Shown piece by piece: positions 56,222 to 64,000 of a stretch of 64,000 bases of DNA. The stretch is from contig NZ_LT629763.1 in assembly GCF_900105255.1 (NCBI RefSeq), positions 1,674,001-1,738,000 of the forward strand. The letters run 5' to 3'. Below the pieces are notes generated by a model that was not told the origin of the DNA, searched no databases, and saw only the letters and a program-made list of their open reading frames with translations. How positions within the stretch are numbered: the stretch's first letter is position 1; the number at the start of each line of letters is the position of its first letter. Position numbers and translations under genes: made by a program. This stretch comes from Halopseudomonas sabulinigri (GTDB lineage: Bacteria; Pseudomonadota; Gammaproteobacteria; Pseudomonadales; Pseudomonadaceae).

Positions 56222-56259
56222 AAAAAAACCCTCCCGACTCAGTCGCGGAGGGTTTTTTT
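56222..56259 (-). terminator. Intrinsic terminator after glyA
   Basis: Stem CCCTCC/GGAGGG extended by CGACT/AGTCG, flanked on one side by seven A and on the other by seven T. It stands 16 bases past the glyA stop; the symmetric flanks would let it act on the other strand too. Confidence 0.88.
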
Positions 56260-56274
56260 CAGCAGCCGTTGCTA

Positions 56275-57531
56275 TCAGTCACCGTAGACCGGCAGCCGGG
56301 CGCAGATCTGCTTGACCTGCTCACGCACTCGATCAATCACAGACTCGTCGCCCATGTTGTCGAGAATATCGCAAATCCAGCCAGCCAGAGCCTGACAGTC
56401 CGCCTCAACAAAGCCACGCGTGGTCACCGCTGGGGTACCGATACGCAGACCCGAGGTCACGAAGGGCGAGCGCGGATCGTTCGGGACGGCATTCTTGTTT
56501 ACGGTGATGAAGGCACGCCCCAGGGCAGCGTCTGCGTCTTTGCCGGTGATGTCCTGCTTGATCAGCGACAGCAGAAACAGGTGGTTCTCGGTGCCGCCGG
56601 ACACGACATCGAAGCCGCGCTCGATAAACACGGCTGCCATCGCCTTGGCGTTCTTGACCACCTGCTGCTGGTAGCTCTTGAACTCGGGGCTCATGGCTTC
56701 CTTGAAGCAGATTGCCTTGGCAGCAATCACGTGCATCAGCGGGCCGCCCTGACCACCGGGGAATACCGCAGAGTTCAGTTTCTTCTCCAGTGCCTCGTTG
56801 GCGCGGGCCAGAATCAGGCCGCCGCGCGGACCGCGCAGGGTCTTGTGCGTGGTAGTGGTAACCACATCGGCAAAGGGCACCGGGTTCGGGTAAACGCCCG
56901 CCGCAACCAGACCAGCTACGTGAGCCATATCGACGAACAGGTAAGCATCTACCTTGTCGGCGATCGCACGGAAGCGGGCGAAATCCAGCACCTGGGAGTA
57001 GGCCGAGAAACCGGCAATGATCATCTTCGGCTTGTGTTCCAGCGCCAGCGCTTCAACTTCGTCGTAGTCGATCAGACCGGTGTCGGTGTTGATGCCGTAC
57101 TGCACGGCATTGTAGTGCTTGCCGGAAAAGTTGACCGTCGCACCGTGGGTCAGGTGACCGCCATGCGCCAGACTCATGCCCAGCACGGTATCGCCAGGGG
57201 TCAGCAGCGCTTGAAACACCGCACTATTGGCCTGTGAACCCGCATGCGGCTGCACGTTGGCATAATCGGCACCGAACAACGCCTTGGCGCGATCAATGGC
57301 CAGCTGTTCCGCCACGTCAACATACTCGCAACCGCCATAATAGCGTTTGCCCGGGTAGCCCTCGGCATACTTGTTGGTCAGAACCGAGCCCTGCGCCTGC
57401 ATGACCGCCGGGCTGGTGTAGTTTTCCGAGGCAATCAGTTCAATGTGCTCTTCCTGACGCACTTCTTCCTGCTGCATGGCTGCCCAAAGGTCGGCATCGT
57501 ATGTGGCTATATCGTTGGAACGGCTAAACAT
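56275..57531 (-). CDS. glyA: Serine hydroxymethyltransferase GlyA
   Basis: A 418-residue PLP enzyme converting serine and tetrahydrofolate to glycine and methylene-THF. Signatures: [40 protein letters not shown], the PLP lysine in [16 protein letters not shown], and [17 protein letters not shown] 57531 ([16 protein letters not shown]) gives the standard length; the frame is open to 57615. Pseudomonads usually carry several glyA copies; this is the one next to morA. It stands 105 bases downstream of morA on the same strand. Confidence 0.97.
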   Translation of the reverse strand: MFSRSNDIATYDADLWAAMQQEEVRQEEHIELIASENYTSPAVMQAQGSVLTNKYAEGYPGKRYYGGCEYVDVAEQLAIDRAKALFGADYANVQPHAGSQANSAVFQALLTPGDTVLGMSLAHGGHLTHGATVNFSGKHYNAVQYGINTDTGLIDYDEVEALALEHKPKMIIAGFSAYSQVLDFARFRAIADKVDAYLFVDMAHVAGLVAAGVYPNPVPFADVVTTTTHKTLRGPRGGLILARANEALEKKLNSAVFPGGQGGPLMHVIAAKAICFKEAMSPEFKSYQQQVVKNAKAMAAVFIERGFDVVSGGTENHLFLLSLIKQDITGKDADAALGRAFITVNKNAVPNDPRSPFVTSGLRIGTPAVTTRGFVEADCQALAGWICDILDNMGDESVIDRVREQVKQICARLPVYGD

Positions 57532-57636
57532 GTAACGGCCCCCTGCTAGGTCGTTCAGAAACAAAAGAGGCGCGCATTTTAACGCAAGCGACGCCAACTG
57601 GCACTTGAAAAGCATTCAGGCGTGAGCAAAAAACGC

Positions 57637-60600
57637 TCATTCAATCGCCCGCAGCCAGCGCTGCTCGAATGCGCCAGCCTCTACCGGCCGCCCCAGGTGA
57701 AAGCCCTGCACCTCATCACAACCAAAACTGCCAACCAGGCAATACTGCTCCTCGGTTTCGATCCCCTCGGCGATCACCCGCAGTTGCAGACTGCGGCCCA
57801 TGGCCACAATGGCTTCGGCCAGACGAGCATCGCGGGTCTCCGGCTGCATGGCATGAATGAACCCGCGATCAATCTTCAACGTATCAATCGGGAAGTCCTT
57901 CAGGTAATTGAGCGCCGAATAACCGGTGCCGAAGTCGTCAATGGCAATATGTACGCCCTTGTCTTTCAACCGGTTCAGGGTGCTCATGGTCTGTTCCAGG
58001 TTACGTAACAGAATACTTTCGGTCAGCTCCAGCTCCAGTACCTGCGGCGGCAGCCCGTAACGCTCCAGAGTGCCGGAGATCTGCTCGACCAACTGGCCGT
58101 CATCGAACTGCATGGCCGACAGGTTAACCGCCAATCGGGGCATGGTGTAGCCGCTCATGCGCCACTGCGCGAGCTGTTTGCAGGCTTGGTCCAATACCCA
58201 TTCGCCGAGCACCCGAATCAGTCCCAGCTCCTCGGCAATGGGAATGAAGTCAGCCGGTGAAACCGCGCCACGTTCAGGGTCATTCCAGCGCAGCAGCACC
58301 TCTGCGCCGGTCAGGCGACCATTGCCACAGCTGAATTGCGGTTGATAGACCAGATGAAAAGCCCGTTCATTCACCGCGTGGCGCAGGTCATTTTCCAACC
58401 CCAGGCGCTCCAGCGCACGGGCGTTCATTTCGCTCTGATAGAACTGGAAGGTGTCCTTGCCCATTGCCTTGGCGTGATACATGGCGGTATCGGCGTTCTT
58501 CAGCAGCATACTGCTCTCTGCACCATCCAGCGGTGACAACGCGATACCGATACTGGCACTGACAAAGAACTCCCGCTCCTGCAGCACGAACGCTGGCCCC
58601 AGCGCCAGCAAGACCTTTTCCGCGACATGCATGCAAGCCGATAGCGCGGCGTCGTGATCGCTGAGCCCGGCAAGCAAAATGGTAAATTCGTCGCCCCCCA
58701 TACGCGCCACTGTGTCGCTCTCGCGCACGCAGCGACGCAGGCGCCGCGCGACATCCTTCAGCACGGTATCGCCGGCGGCGTGGCCGAGGCTGTCGTTGAT
58801 CGGCTTGAAGCGATCCAGATCGAGGAACAGCACGGCAACCCACTCCGAACGCCGTGCAGCCAGCTGCAACGCCGCTTGCAGGCGGTCCTGAAACAGCGTG
58901 CGGTTGGGCAGCCCCGTTAGCACATCGTAATAGGCCAGACTCTGGATGCGCGCCTCGGAGGCTTTGCGTTCACTGATATCGACAAAAAAGCAGACGTAGC
59001 TGACCAGGTCACCGTCGCCGTCTTGCACCGCAGTAATCCCGGCCCAGCTGGGGAAGGCCTCGCCGTCCTTGCGCTGTTGCCAGATTTCACCTTCCCAGCG
59101 TCCTTGCTGCTCAAGGGCCATCATCACTTCGCGGTAAAAGGCTTCTTCGTGCAGGCGGGCGGTCAGCACCACTGGCAGCTGGTCAATGATCTCGTCGCTG
59201 CGATAACCGGTGATGCGGGTGAAGTTCTCGTTCACCTGCACAATGTAACCTGCCGGGTCGGTTACCAGCACCGCCCCGGTGGTGTTCTCGAACACGGTGG
59301 CCGCCATGCGCAGACGATTTTCGGTGCGCCGCTGCTCGGTAATATCACGCGCTACGCCCAGCAGCCCGAGAAAACGACCCTGCTCATTCCACATCAGCGA
59401 GACGCGCGTTTCCAGCGGGCATTTGCGACCGTCAGCCTTGATGGCGTCGGACACGATCTGTCTGTGAAAGCCGCGTTTGCGCAGTGCCCTGGCTTTTTCA
59501 GCGTTGTAAACCTGGGGTCTCAGCTCCCGCGCGATATCACGCATGAACTCGACGTAACGATCACCCACGATGATCTCATCCGAACCATGCTGCAGCAGAT
59601 AGTCCGCACTGTAGCCCAGCACATGCTGCGCCGAGGGGCTGATGAAATCGGTATGAAACTCGCTATCGGTTGACCAGATGATGTCGCTGATATTTTCGGC
59701 CATCAGCCGATAGCGAGCTTCAGAACGCTGAATATGCTGCCGCTCCAGCGTTTGCGCGTGGGCGTCACGCACAAAACCGATAACCATTTCGACACTGCCA
59801 TCGGCGGCGCGCCGGAATACCCGCGAGCGGATACTGAACCAGCGCCACCCGTTGTCCTTGTGGCGCCAGCGCACGCGCCATTCCAGTACGCGATTATCGG
59901 ACAGGATCAGCTGCAGGCGACGGTTTACCTCCATGTACTCCAGGTCATCAGGATGCAGCAGCCGGTTGCGATAACTGTCGCCCATGGCTTCCTCTTCCTC
60001 TGCGCTGTAGCCCAGCAGAGTGGCGAGCGAGCGGTTACTGAAGAAGAACTGATCGGCGCCCATCTTGTGAATGTCGCGGATATACACCAGATCGGGCACA
60101 GAGCGCACGACCGAGGCCCAGAACTGCTCGCGTTCACGCATTGCCAGTTCCATACGCCGCCGCTCGGTCAGGTCGGTAATACTCAGAGTGACCGAATGCA
60201 ACTCATCAATATCGCGCGGCAGACGCATGACCATCCACAGGTAGCGCAATTCGCCGTCAGCCCCCTGCACCGGCGTTTCCAGCTCAACCCGCGCGTCCCC
60301 ATTGACCAGCGCCAGAATCAGCCGATACCGCGCGCCGCCCACCCGTACCTGTTGTTCACCGCGCAAAAGGATAGTGAGTCGCTCCAGGGACGCTACCTGC
60401 AGCAAGTCCAGGGTTACCTGATTGGCCTCCAGCAAATTGATAGTCGCCAGCAGTTCGCCATGGCGCTGCGGGTTGTCAGCCAGCCACTGATCCAGCGCTG
60501 CCTTGTCGTGCAGGCCGTTGCGCATGATGAAGGACTTGAGGTCGGATAGATCCGCCAGGCACAGCGCCATATCAACACCGCGAAACACATCCAGATAACG

Positions 60601-61518
60601 CCGTTCGCTGTCTTGCATATGCCGAAAAGACTGCGCTGTACGCGCCCGCAGTTGCTGGTTGGACCGGGTTTGCCGCAGCAACAGCCACAACACCACAAGC
60701 AGCACCAACAGTGAGCCGAATAACAGCAACATGCGTTTCAGCAACAAGGGGCCCAGTTGGCGGTGATAGTAATCGGCATCAACCAGACCGCGTACCTGCC
60801 ACAAGGTACCCTGAACCGGCGCGCTGACGACCACCCGTTCGCGCTCCTGCGCCGACATAGGCGCGTTGCCGGAGTACACCAGTCGCCCTTCGAGTTGACG
60901 CGCCAGCACCCGGCTGCGCCCGGCGTCCTCCAACAGCCAGACGTAACCCTGCGCGCCGCGAGACGACACCAGCGATGCCAGTGCGCGACCATCCAGAGTC
61001 AGCACCCAGTAACGCCCGGCGCGTTCGCTGGCCAAGGTCCAAAACAGTTGATTTTGCTCAAGATCGGAATCCAGCCCGAAGGACTCGCCGCCCAGAGCCA
61101 GGCGTCGCGCGGTTTGCTGCCAGGCGGCCGGGGGCTGTGCGCCTGGGCGATCCAGGCTCATCTCCCGCACATTAAGCACGCCTGGCAACAGATCCTGCAC
61201 TACCTGCAACGATCCGGCGCCCGGTTCGGGTGATTGGTAATCGAGTACGCGCCGCAGCGCGGTAGAGGTCACGGCCAGATTGAGCGCCATCTGATCAGCG
61301 GTCAGCCAAATGCTTTCTTCTACCTGAATCTGATGCTGCCGCTTGAGCGCCAGATAATCATTCCAGGACTGCCAGCCAAGGAGCGCCAATACCAGCACGC
61401 CGGCAGCAGCGATAAGAAAGTAGCCCACGCGCACCGACTGGGATTGGGCAGAGGAGCCGACAGCGCCGTCTTCGGCGGGCCATTGCGATTCACTGTTATT
61501 ATTATTCAATATGATCAC
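57637..61518 (-). CDS. morA: MorA-like membrane sensor with PAS, GGDEF and EAL domains
   Basis: A 1293-residue bifunctional c-di-GMP protein. Two membrane helices (about 31-50 and 278-300) enclose a periplasmic sensor region. Several PAS/PAC domains follow between about 320 and 870 (DLVYIRDIHKMG, MAENISDIIWSTDSEF, FENTTGAVLVTDPAGYIVQVN). The GGDEF domain has intact MGGDEF near 940. The EAL domain has EVL in GAEVLLRW near 1072, plus DDFGTGYSALN near 1195, a form often active as a phosphodiesterase. The neighbour glyA supports MorA, which sets flagellar timing and biofilm formation. The start is unclear: GTG 61518 with a weak Shine-Dalgarno. Confidence 0.85.
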   Translation of the reverse strand: MIILNNNNSESQWPAEDGAVGSSAQSQSVRVGYFLIAAAGVLVLALLGWQSWNDYLALKRQHQIQVEESIWLTADQMALNLAVTSTALRRVLDYQSPEPGAGSLQVVQDLLPGVLNVREMSLDRPGAQPPAAWQQTARRLALGGESFGLDSDLEQNQLFWTLASERAGRYWVLTLDGRALASLVSSRGAQGYVWLLEDAGRSRVLARQLEGRLVYSGNAPMSAQERERVVVSAPVQGTLWQVRGLVDADYYHRQLGPLLLKRMLLLFGSLLVLLVVLWLLLRQTRSNQQLRARTAQSFRHMQDSERRYLDVFRGVDMALCLADLSDLKSFIMRNGLHDKAALDQWLADNPQRHGELLATINLLEANQVTLDLLQVASLERLTILLRGEQQVRVGGARYRLILALVNGDARVELETPVQGADGELRYLWMVMRLPRDIDELHSVTLSITDLTERRRMELAMREREQFWASVVRSVPDLVYIRDIHKMGADQFFFSNRSLATLLGYSAEEEEAMGDSYRNRLLHPDDLEYMEVNRRLQLILSDNRVLEWRVRWRHKDNGWRWFSIRSRVFRRAADGSVEMVIGFVRDAHAQTLERQHIQRSEARYRLMAENISDIIWSTDSEFHTDFISPSAQHVLGYSADYLLQHGSDEIIVGDRYVEFMRDIARELRPQVYNAEKARALRKRGFHRQIVSDAIKADGRKCPLETRVSLMWNEQGRFLGLLGVARDITEQRRTENRLRMAATVFENTTGAVLVTDPAGYIVQVNENFTRITGYRSDEIIDQLPVVLTARLHEEAFYREVMMALEQQGRWEGEIWQQRKDGEAFPSWAGITAVQDGDGDLVSYVCFFVDISERKASEARIQSLAYYDVLTGLPNRTLFQDRLQAALQLAARRSEWVAVLFLDLDRFKPINDSLGHAAGDTVLKDVARRLRRCVRESDTVARMGGDEFTILLAGLSDHDAALSACMHVAEKVLLALGPAFVLQEREFFVSASIGIALSPLDGAESSMLLKNADTAMYHAKAMGKDTFQFYQSEMNARALERLGLENDLRHAVNERAFHLVYQPQFSCGNGRLTGAEVLLRWNDPERGAVSPADFIPIAEELGLIRVLGEWVLDQACKQLAQWRMSGYTMPRLAVNLSAMQFDDGQLVEQISGTLERYGLPPQVLELELTESILLRNLEQTMSTLNRLKDKGVHIAIDDFGTGYSALNYLKDFPIDTLKIDRGFIHAMQPETRDARLAEAIVAMGRSLQLRVIAEGIETEEQYCLVGSFGCDEVQGFHLGRPVEAGAFEQRWLRAIE

Positions 61519-61732
61519 TTGTCTTGAAATCAGGATATAGAGCGGCTTATCACCTCAATTCCCTTGAACCTTGCTGGCGGAACTCCCCAATTCGCCGTCA
61601 GCCCTGGCCATCATCGGCCGGTGTTTGCCCTTGAAGCCCAGTTGGGCTAGCCTTGCCTGCAATTTCGCCGCCGCAGCCAGGCCGCTGCATGACGAAGCGT
61701 TTTCTACCCCCCATTCAACAGGTTCTGCCCCC

Positions 61733-63397
61733 ATGGCTCAATATGTTTATAGCATGCATCGGGTTGGGAAAGTCGTCCCCCCGAAGCGTCAGATTCTGAA
61801 AGATATCTCCCTGTCCTTTTTCCCTGGCGCCAAGATCGGCGTATTGGGCCTCAACGGCGCGGGTAAATCCACCCTGCTGCGCATCATGGCCGGGGTCGAC
61901 ACCGAGATTGAAGGCGAAGCCCGCCCAATGCCTGGCATCAAGGTAGGTTATCTGCCGCAGGAACCACAACTTGATCCTGCCAAGACAGTTCGCGATATCG
62001 TTGAAGAGGCGGTAGGTGAGATCAAGGCTGCCCAGGCACGCCTTGATGAAGTCTACGCCGCCTACGCCGAGCCCGATGCCGACTTCGACGCACTGGCCGC
62101 CGAGCAGGGTAAGCTGGAAGCCATTCTGCAGGCCGCTGACGGTCACAACCTTGAGCGCCAACTGGAAGTCGCCGCCGACGCGCTGCGCCTGCCACCGTGG
62201 GATGCCACCATCGAGCACCTGTCTGGTGGCGAGAAGCGCCGTGTCGCACTGTGCCGCCTGCTGCTCTCAGCCCCTGACATGCTGCTGCTGGACGAACCAA
62301 CCAACCACCTTGACGCCGACTCCGTCGCCTGGCTGGAGCAGTTCCTGCACAACTTCCCCGGTACCGTGGTCGCCATTACCCACGACCGTTACTTCCTCGA
62401 CAACGTCGCTGGCTGGATTCTCGAGCTTGACCGCGGCCAGGGCATCCCCTTTGAAGGCAACTACTCCCAGTGGCTGGAATCCAAGGCCGCCCGCCTGAGC
62501 ACCGAAGCCAAGCAGGAAGCCTCCCACGCCAAGGCGATGAAGGCCGAGCTGGAGTGGGTACGCCAGGGTGCCAAAGGCCGCCAGGCCAAGTCCAAGGCGC
62601 GTCTGCAACGCTTTGAAGAACTGCAATCACAGGAATTCCAGAAGCGCAGCGAGACCAACGAAATCTACATCCCGGCCGGCCCGCGCCTGGGCGACAAGGT
62701 CATCGAGTTCAACGGTGTAACCAAGGGCTATGGTGATCGGGTGCTGATCGACAACCTGTCCTTCGCTGTACCCAAGGGCGCGATTGTCGGTGTAATCGGG
62801 GGTAACGGCGCGGGTAAATCCACCCTGTTCCGCATGATTACCGGCAAGGAGCAACCCGATGGCGGCGCCATCGACATCGGTGAAACCGTCGAGATCGCCA
62901 GCGTCGACCAGAGCCGCGATGACCTGGACGGCAGCAAGACCGTATGGGAGCAGGTATCCGACGGCTTCGACATGATCAAGGTGGGCAACTACGAAGTACC
63001 CTCGCGTGGTTACGTTGGACGCTTCAACTTCAAGGGCTCCGACCAGCAAAAGTTCGTCAAGGACCTGTCTGGTGGTGAACGTGGTCGTCTGCACCTGGCG
63101 CTCACGCTCAAGCGTGGCGCCAACGTGCTGCTACTTGACGAACCCTCCAACGATTTGGATGTGGAAACCCTGCGAGCGCTGGAAGAAGCGCTGCTGGACT
63201 TCCCGGGCTCCGCCATCGTGATCTCGCACGATCGCTGGTTCCTTGACCGCATCGCCACCCATATCCTTGCCTACGAAGACGATTCGCAGGTGGTGTTCTT
63301 CGACGGCAACTACACCGAGTACGAAGCCGATCGCAAGAAGCGCCTGGGCGAAGCCGCTGCGCAGCCGCACCGGGTACGTTACAAGAAACTGGCCTGA
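61733..63397 (+). CDS. ettA: Energy-dependent translational throttle protein EttA (ABC-F)
   Basis: A 554-residue ABC-F ATPase that binds the ribosomal E site and gates early elongation according to the ATP/ADP ratio. Two ATPase domains: Walker A LGLNGAGKST and signature LSGGEKRRVALCRLLL in the first, GGNGAGKST and LSGGERGRLHLALTL in the second. The EttA arm and linker are seen in the highly charged region after residue 240. No membrane segments. ATG 61733 is chosen by the conserved MAQYVYSMHRVGKVVPPKR start; the frame runs back to 61571. Confidence 0.96.
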   Translation: MAQYVYSMHRVGKVVPPKRQILKDISLSFFPGAKIGVLGLNGAGKSTLLRIMAGVDTEIEGEARPMPGIKVGYLPQEPQLDPAKTVRDIVEEAVGEIKAAQARLDEVYAAYAEPDADFDALAAEQGKLEAILQAADGHNLERQLEVAADALRLPPWDATIEHLSGGEKRRVALCRLLLSAPDMLLLDEPTNHLDADSVAWLEQFLHNFPGTVVAITHDRYFLDNVAGWILELDRGQGIPFEGNYSQWLESKAARLSTEAKQEASHAKAMKAELEWVRQGAKGRQAKSKARLQRFEELQSQEFQKRSETNEIYIPAGPRLGDKVIEFNGVTKGYGDRVLIDNLSFAVPKGAIVGVIGGNGAGKSTLFRMITGKEQPDGGAIDIGETVEIASVDQSRDDLDGSKTVWEQVSDGFDMIKVGNYEVPSRGYVGRFNFKGSDQQKFVKDLSGGERGRLHLALTLKRGANVLLLDEPSNDLDVETLRALEEALLDFPGSAIVISHDRWFLDRIATHILAYEDDSQVVFFDGNYTEYEADRKKRLGEAAAQPHRVRYKKLA

Positions 63398-63403
63398 TGC
63401 CCC

Positions 63404-63428
63404 GCCCGGACCGCCAGGCGGTCCGGGC
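63404..63428 (+). terminator. GC-rich hairpin after ettA
   Basis: A perfect 12-base inverted repeat, GCCCGGACCGCC and its complement around one A, 6 bases after the ettA stop. No T-run follows, so strength as a terminator is uncertain. Confidence 0.5.
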
Positions 63429-63545
63429 TGTTCAGCAGAAAGACGCTATAGTTAACCCAACAAGACTGATTGCGCAGCGCCAGCATTGGCCGCAACGCAG
63501 CAGCCCGGCAGCAACACCCGACTGCATCGCCCCGGGAGGCAATCC

Positions 63546-63902
63546 ATGAGTGATGAAAGACGCCGTTTTACCCGCGTACCCTTCGATGCCAACACCCTGT
63601 TACAACAGGACCACTGGCAAAGCCCGGTGCAATTGATCGATATTTCGCTGCATGGCCTGCTGGTACTGCAGCCCGACAGCTGGGATAAAGCCCAACCACA
63701 AGCCCCCTTCAGCGCCATCATCGAGTTGAACGACGGCCAGCAGATCCGCATGGAAGCCACCTTGAGTCACGCCGAAGAGGGCCTGCTCGGCTTTGTCTGC
63801 GAGCACATCGATCTGGACTCCATCAGCCATCTGCGACGCCTGATCGCGCTCAATACCGGTGATGCGGCGTTGCTGGAAAGGGAGCTTAAAGCGCTGCTAT
63901 GA
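63546..63902 (+). CDS. mapZ: Single-domain PilZ c-di-GMP receptor (MapZ-like)
   Basis: A 118-residue PilZ protein. The c-di-GMP motif is intact: RRRFTR (5-10) and D-I-S-L-H-G (Asp32, Ser34, Gly37). The rest closely matches P. aeruginosa PA4608 (MapZ) as I remember it, including EHIDLDSISHLRRLI and the ALLERELKALL end. In P. aeruginosa MapZ binds the chemotaxis methyltransferase CheR1 and alters flagellar switching. GGGAGG lies 7 bases before ATG 63546. A membrane c-di-GMP enzyme (morA-like) lies two genes away. Confidence 0.9.
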   Translation: MSDERRRFTRVPFDANTLLQQDHWQSPVQLIDISLHGLLVLQPDSWDKAQPQAPFSAIIELNDGQQIRMEATLSHAEEGLLGFVCEHIDLDSISHLRRLIALNTGDAALLERELKALL

Positions 63903-63924
63903 AGCTGCGCTTTAGCGCAGCTTC
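63901..63924. terminator. Hairpin after mapZ
   Basis: A perfect 10-base stem GAAGCTGCGC / GCGCAGCTTC with a TTTA loop, overlapping the mapZ stop. It lies between mapZ and a possible convergent gene, so it may serve both. Confidence 0.5.
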
Positions 63925-63963
63925 AAGCGACAACCTTCAGGCTAAGGCCACAACAGCGGCGTT

Positions 63964-64000
63964 TTACTCAAAAATCGCCGACAGCGCTTGATCCAGCCTG
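63964..64000 (-). CDS. Possible C-terminal end of a minus-strand gene (cut by window edge)
   Basis: Read on the minus strand, the last bases encode RLDQALSAIFE and a TAA at 63964-63966. That is too short to identify. From memory radA follows mapZ in P. aeruginosa (PA4609), and such an Ala/Leu-rich end would fit, but this is a guess from gene order. Confidence 0.3.
   Translation of the reverse strand, partial: RLDQALSAIFE

Overview
This window is chromosomal DNA of a Pseudomonas-type gammaproteobacterium. The evidence is gene order: the blocks thiC-tolC, waaA...hldE-msbA, waaF-waaC-waaG-waaP-wapP-wapQ with ilvE-glnE-aceE-aceF, clpB-pgeF-rluD-bamD-pilS-pilR-thiO and glyA-morA-ettA-mapZ all resemble Pseudomonas neighbourhoods as I remember them. 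They sit next to each other here in an order that differs from P. aeruginosa PAO1. The species cannot be fixed from the sequence alone; a marine or Halopseudomonas-like lineage is only a guess. I found no rRNA, tRNA, insertion sequence, prophage or CRISPR array.

Layout. 1-1045: 5' part of thiC (minus strand) behind a TPP riboswitch and a candidate promoter. 1046-6826: a tolC-type efflux gene, waaA (Kdo transferase), then a three-gene plus-strand operon (FAD oxidoreductase, aldo/keto reductase, unknown protein). 6840-10104: hldE and msbA (heptose precursor and lipid A-core flippase). 10212-11365: a WaaP-like kinase-fold gene and a frameshifted hexapeptide acetyltransferase. 11379-18015: a minus-strand operon with the complete pseudaminic acid pathway pseB-C-F-G-H-I, preceded by a TagB/CDP-glycerol-phosphotransferase-like gene. 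18115-28818: acyltransferase-SGNH protein, carbamoyltransferase, four kinase-fold genes (one of them with two kinase domains), then the inner-core glycosyltransferases waaG, waaC and waaF, nearly all overlapping by 1-4 bases. 28916-32865: ilvE and glnE. 33159-37510: aceE-aceF (pyruvate dehydrogenase) behind two copies of a HexR-like operator. 37622-38705: a divergent hemerythrin / DUF2383 pair. 38988-46306: clpB (heat-shock promoter), pgeF, rluD, bamD, nadE. 46465-50768: a small membrane protein, pilS-pilR and thiO. 51330-57531: mqo with a long leader, an M48 protease and its DUF898 partner, a periplasmic solute-binding-like protein, glyA. 57637-63902: morA-like GGDEF/EAL protein, ettA, mapZ-like PilZ protein. 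The last 37 bases may be the end of another minus-strand gene.

How it fits together. Most of the first half builds the cell envelope: waaA, hldE, waaC, waaF, waaG and the kinases make the phosphorylated, carbamoylated heptose core, and MsbA exports it. The stretch that normally holds core and O-antigen genes (wapH, ssg, wapR, waaL) is replaced by the pseudaminic acid cassette, a TagB-like transferase candidate and an acyltransferase. No waaL, wzx or wzy is visible in the window. This replaced stretch, 10824 to 20064, is the accessory part of the window and the most interesting one. The second half is mostly housekeeping: central carbon metabolism, outer-membrane assembly, chaperone, NAD synthesis, type IV pilus regulation and c-di-GMP signalling.
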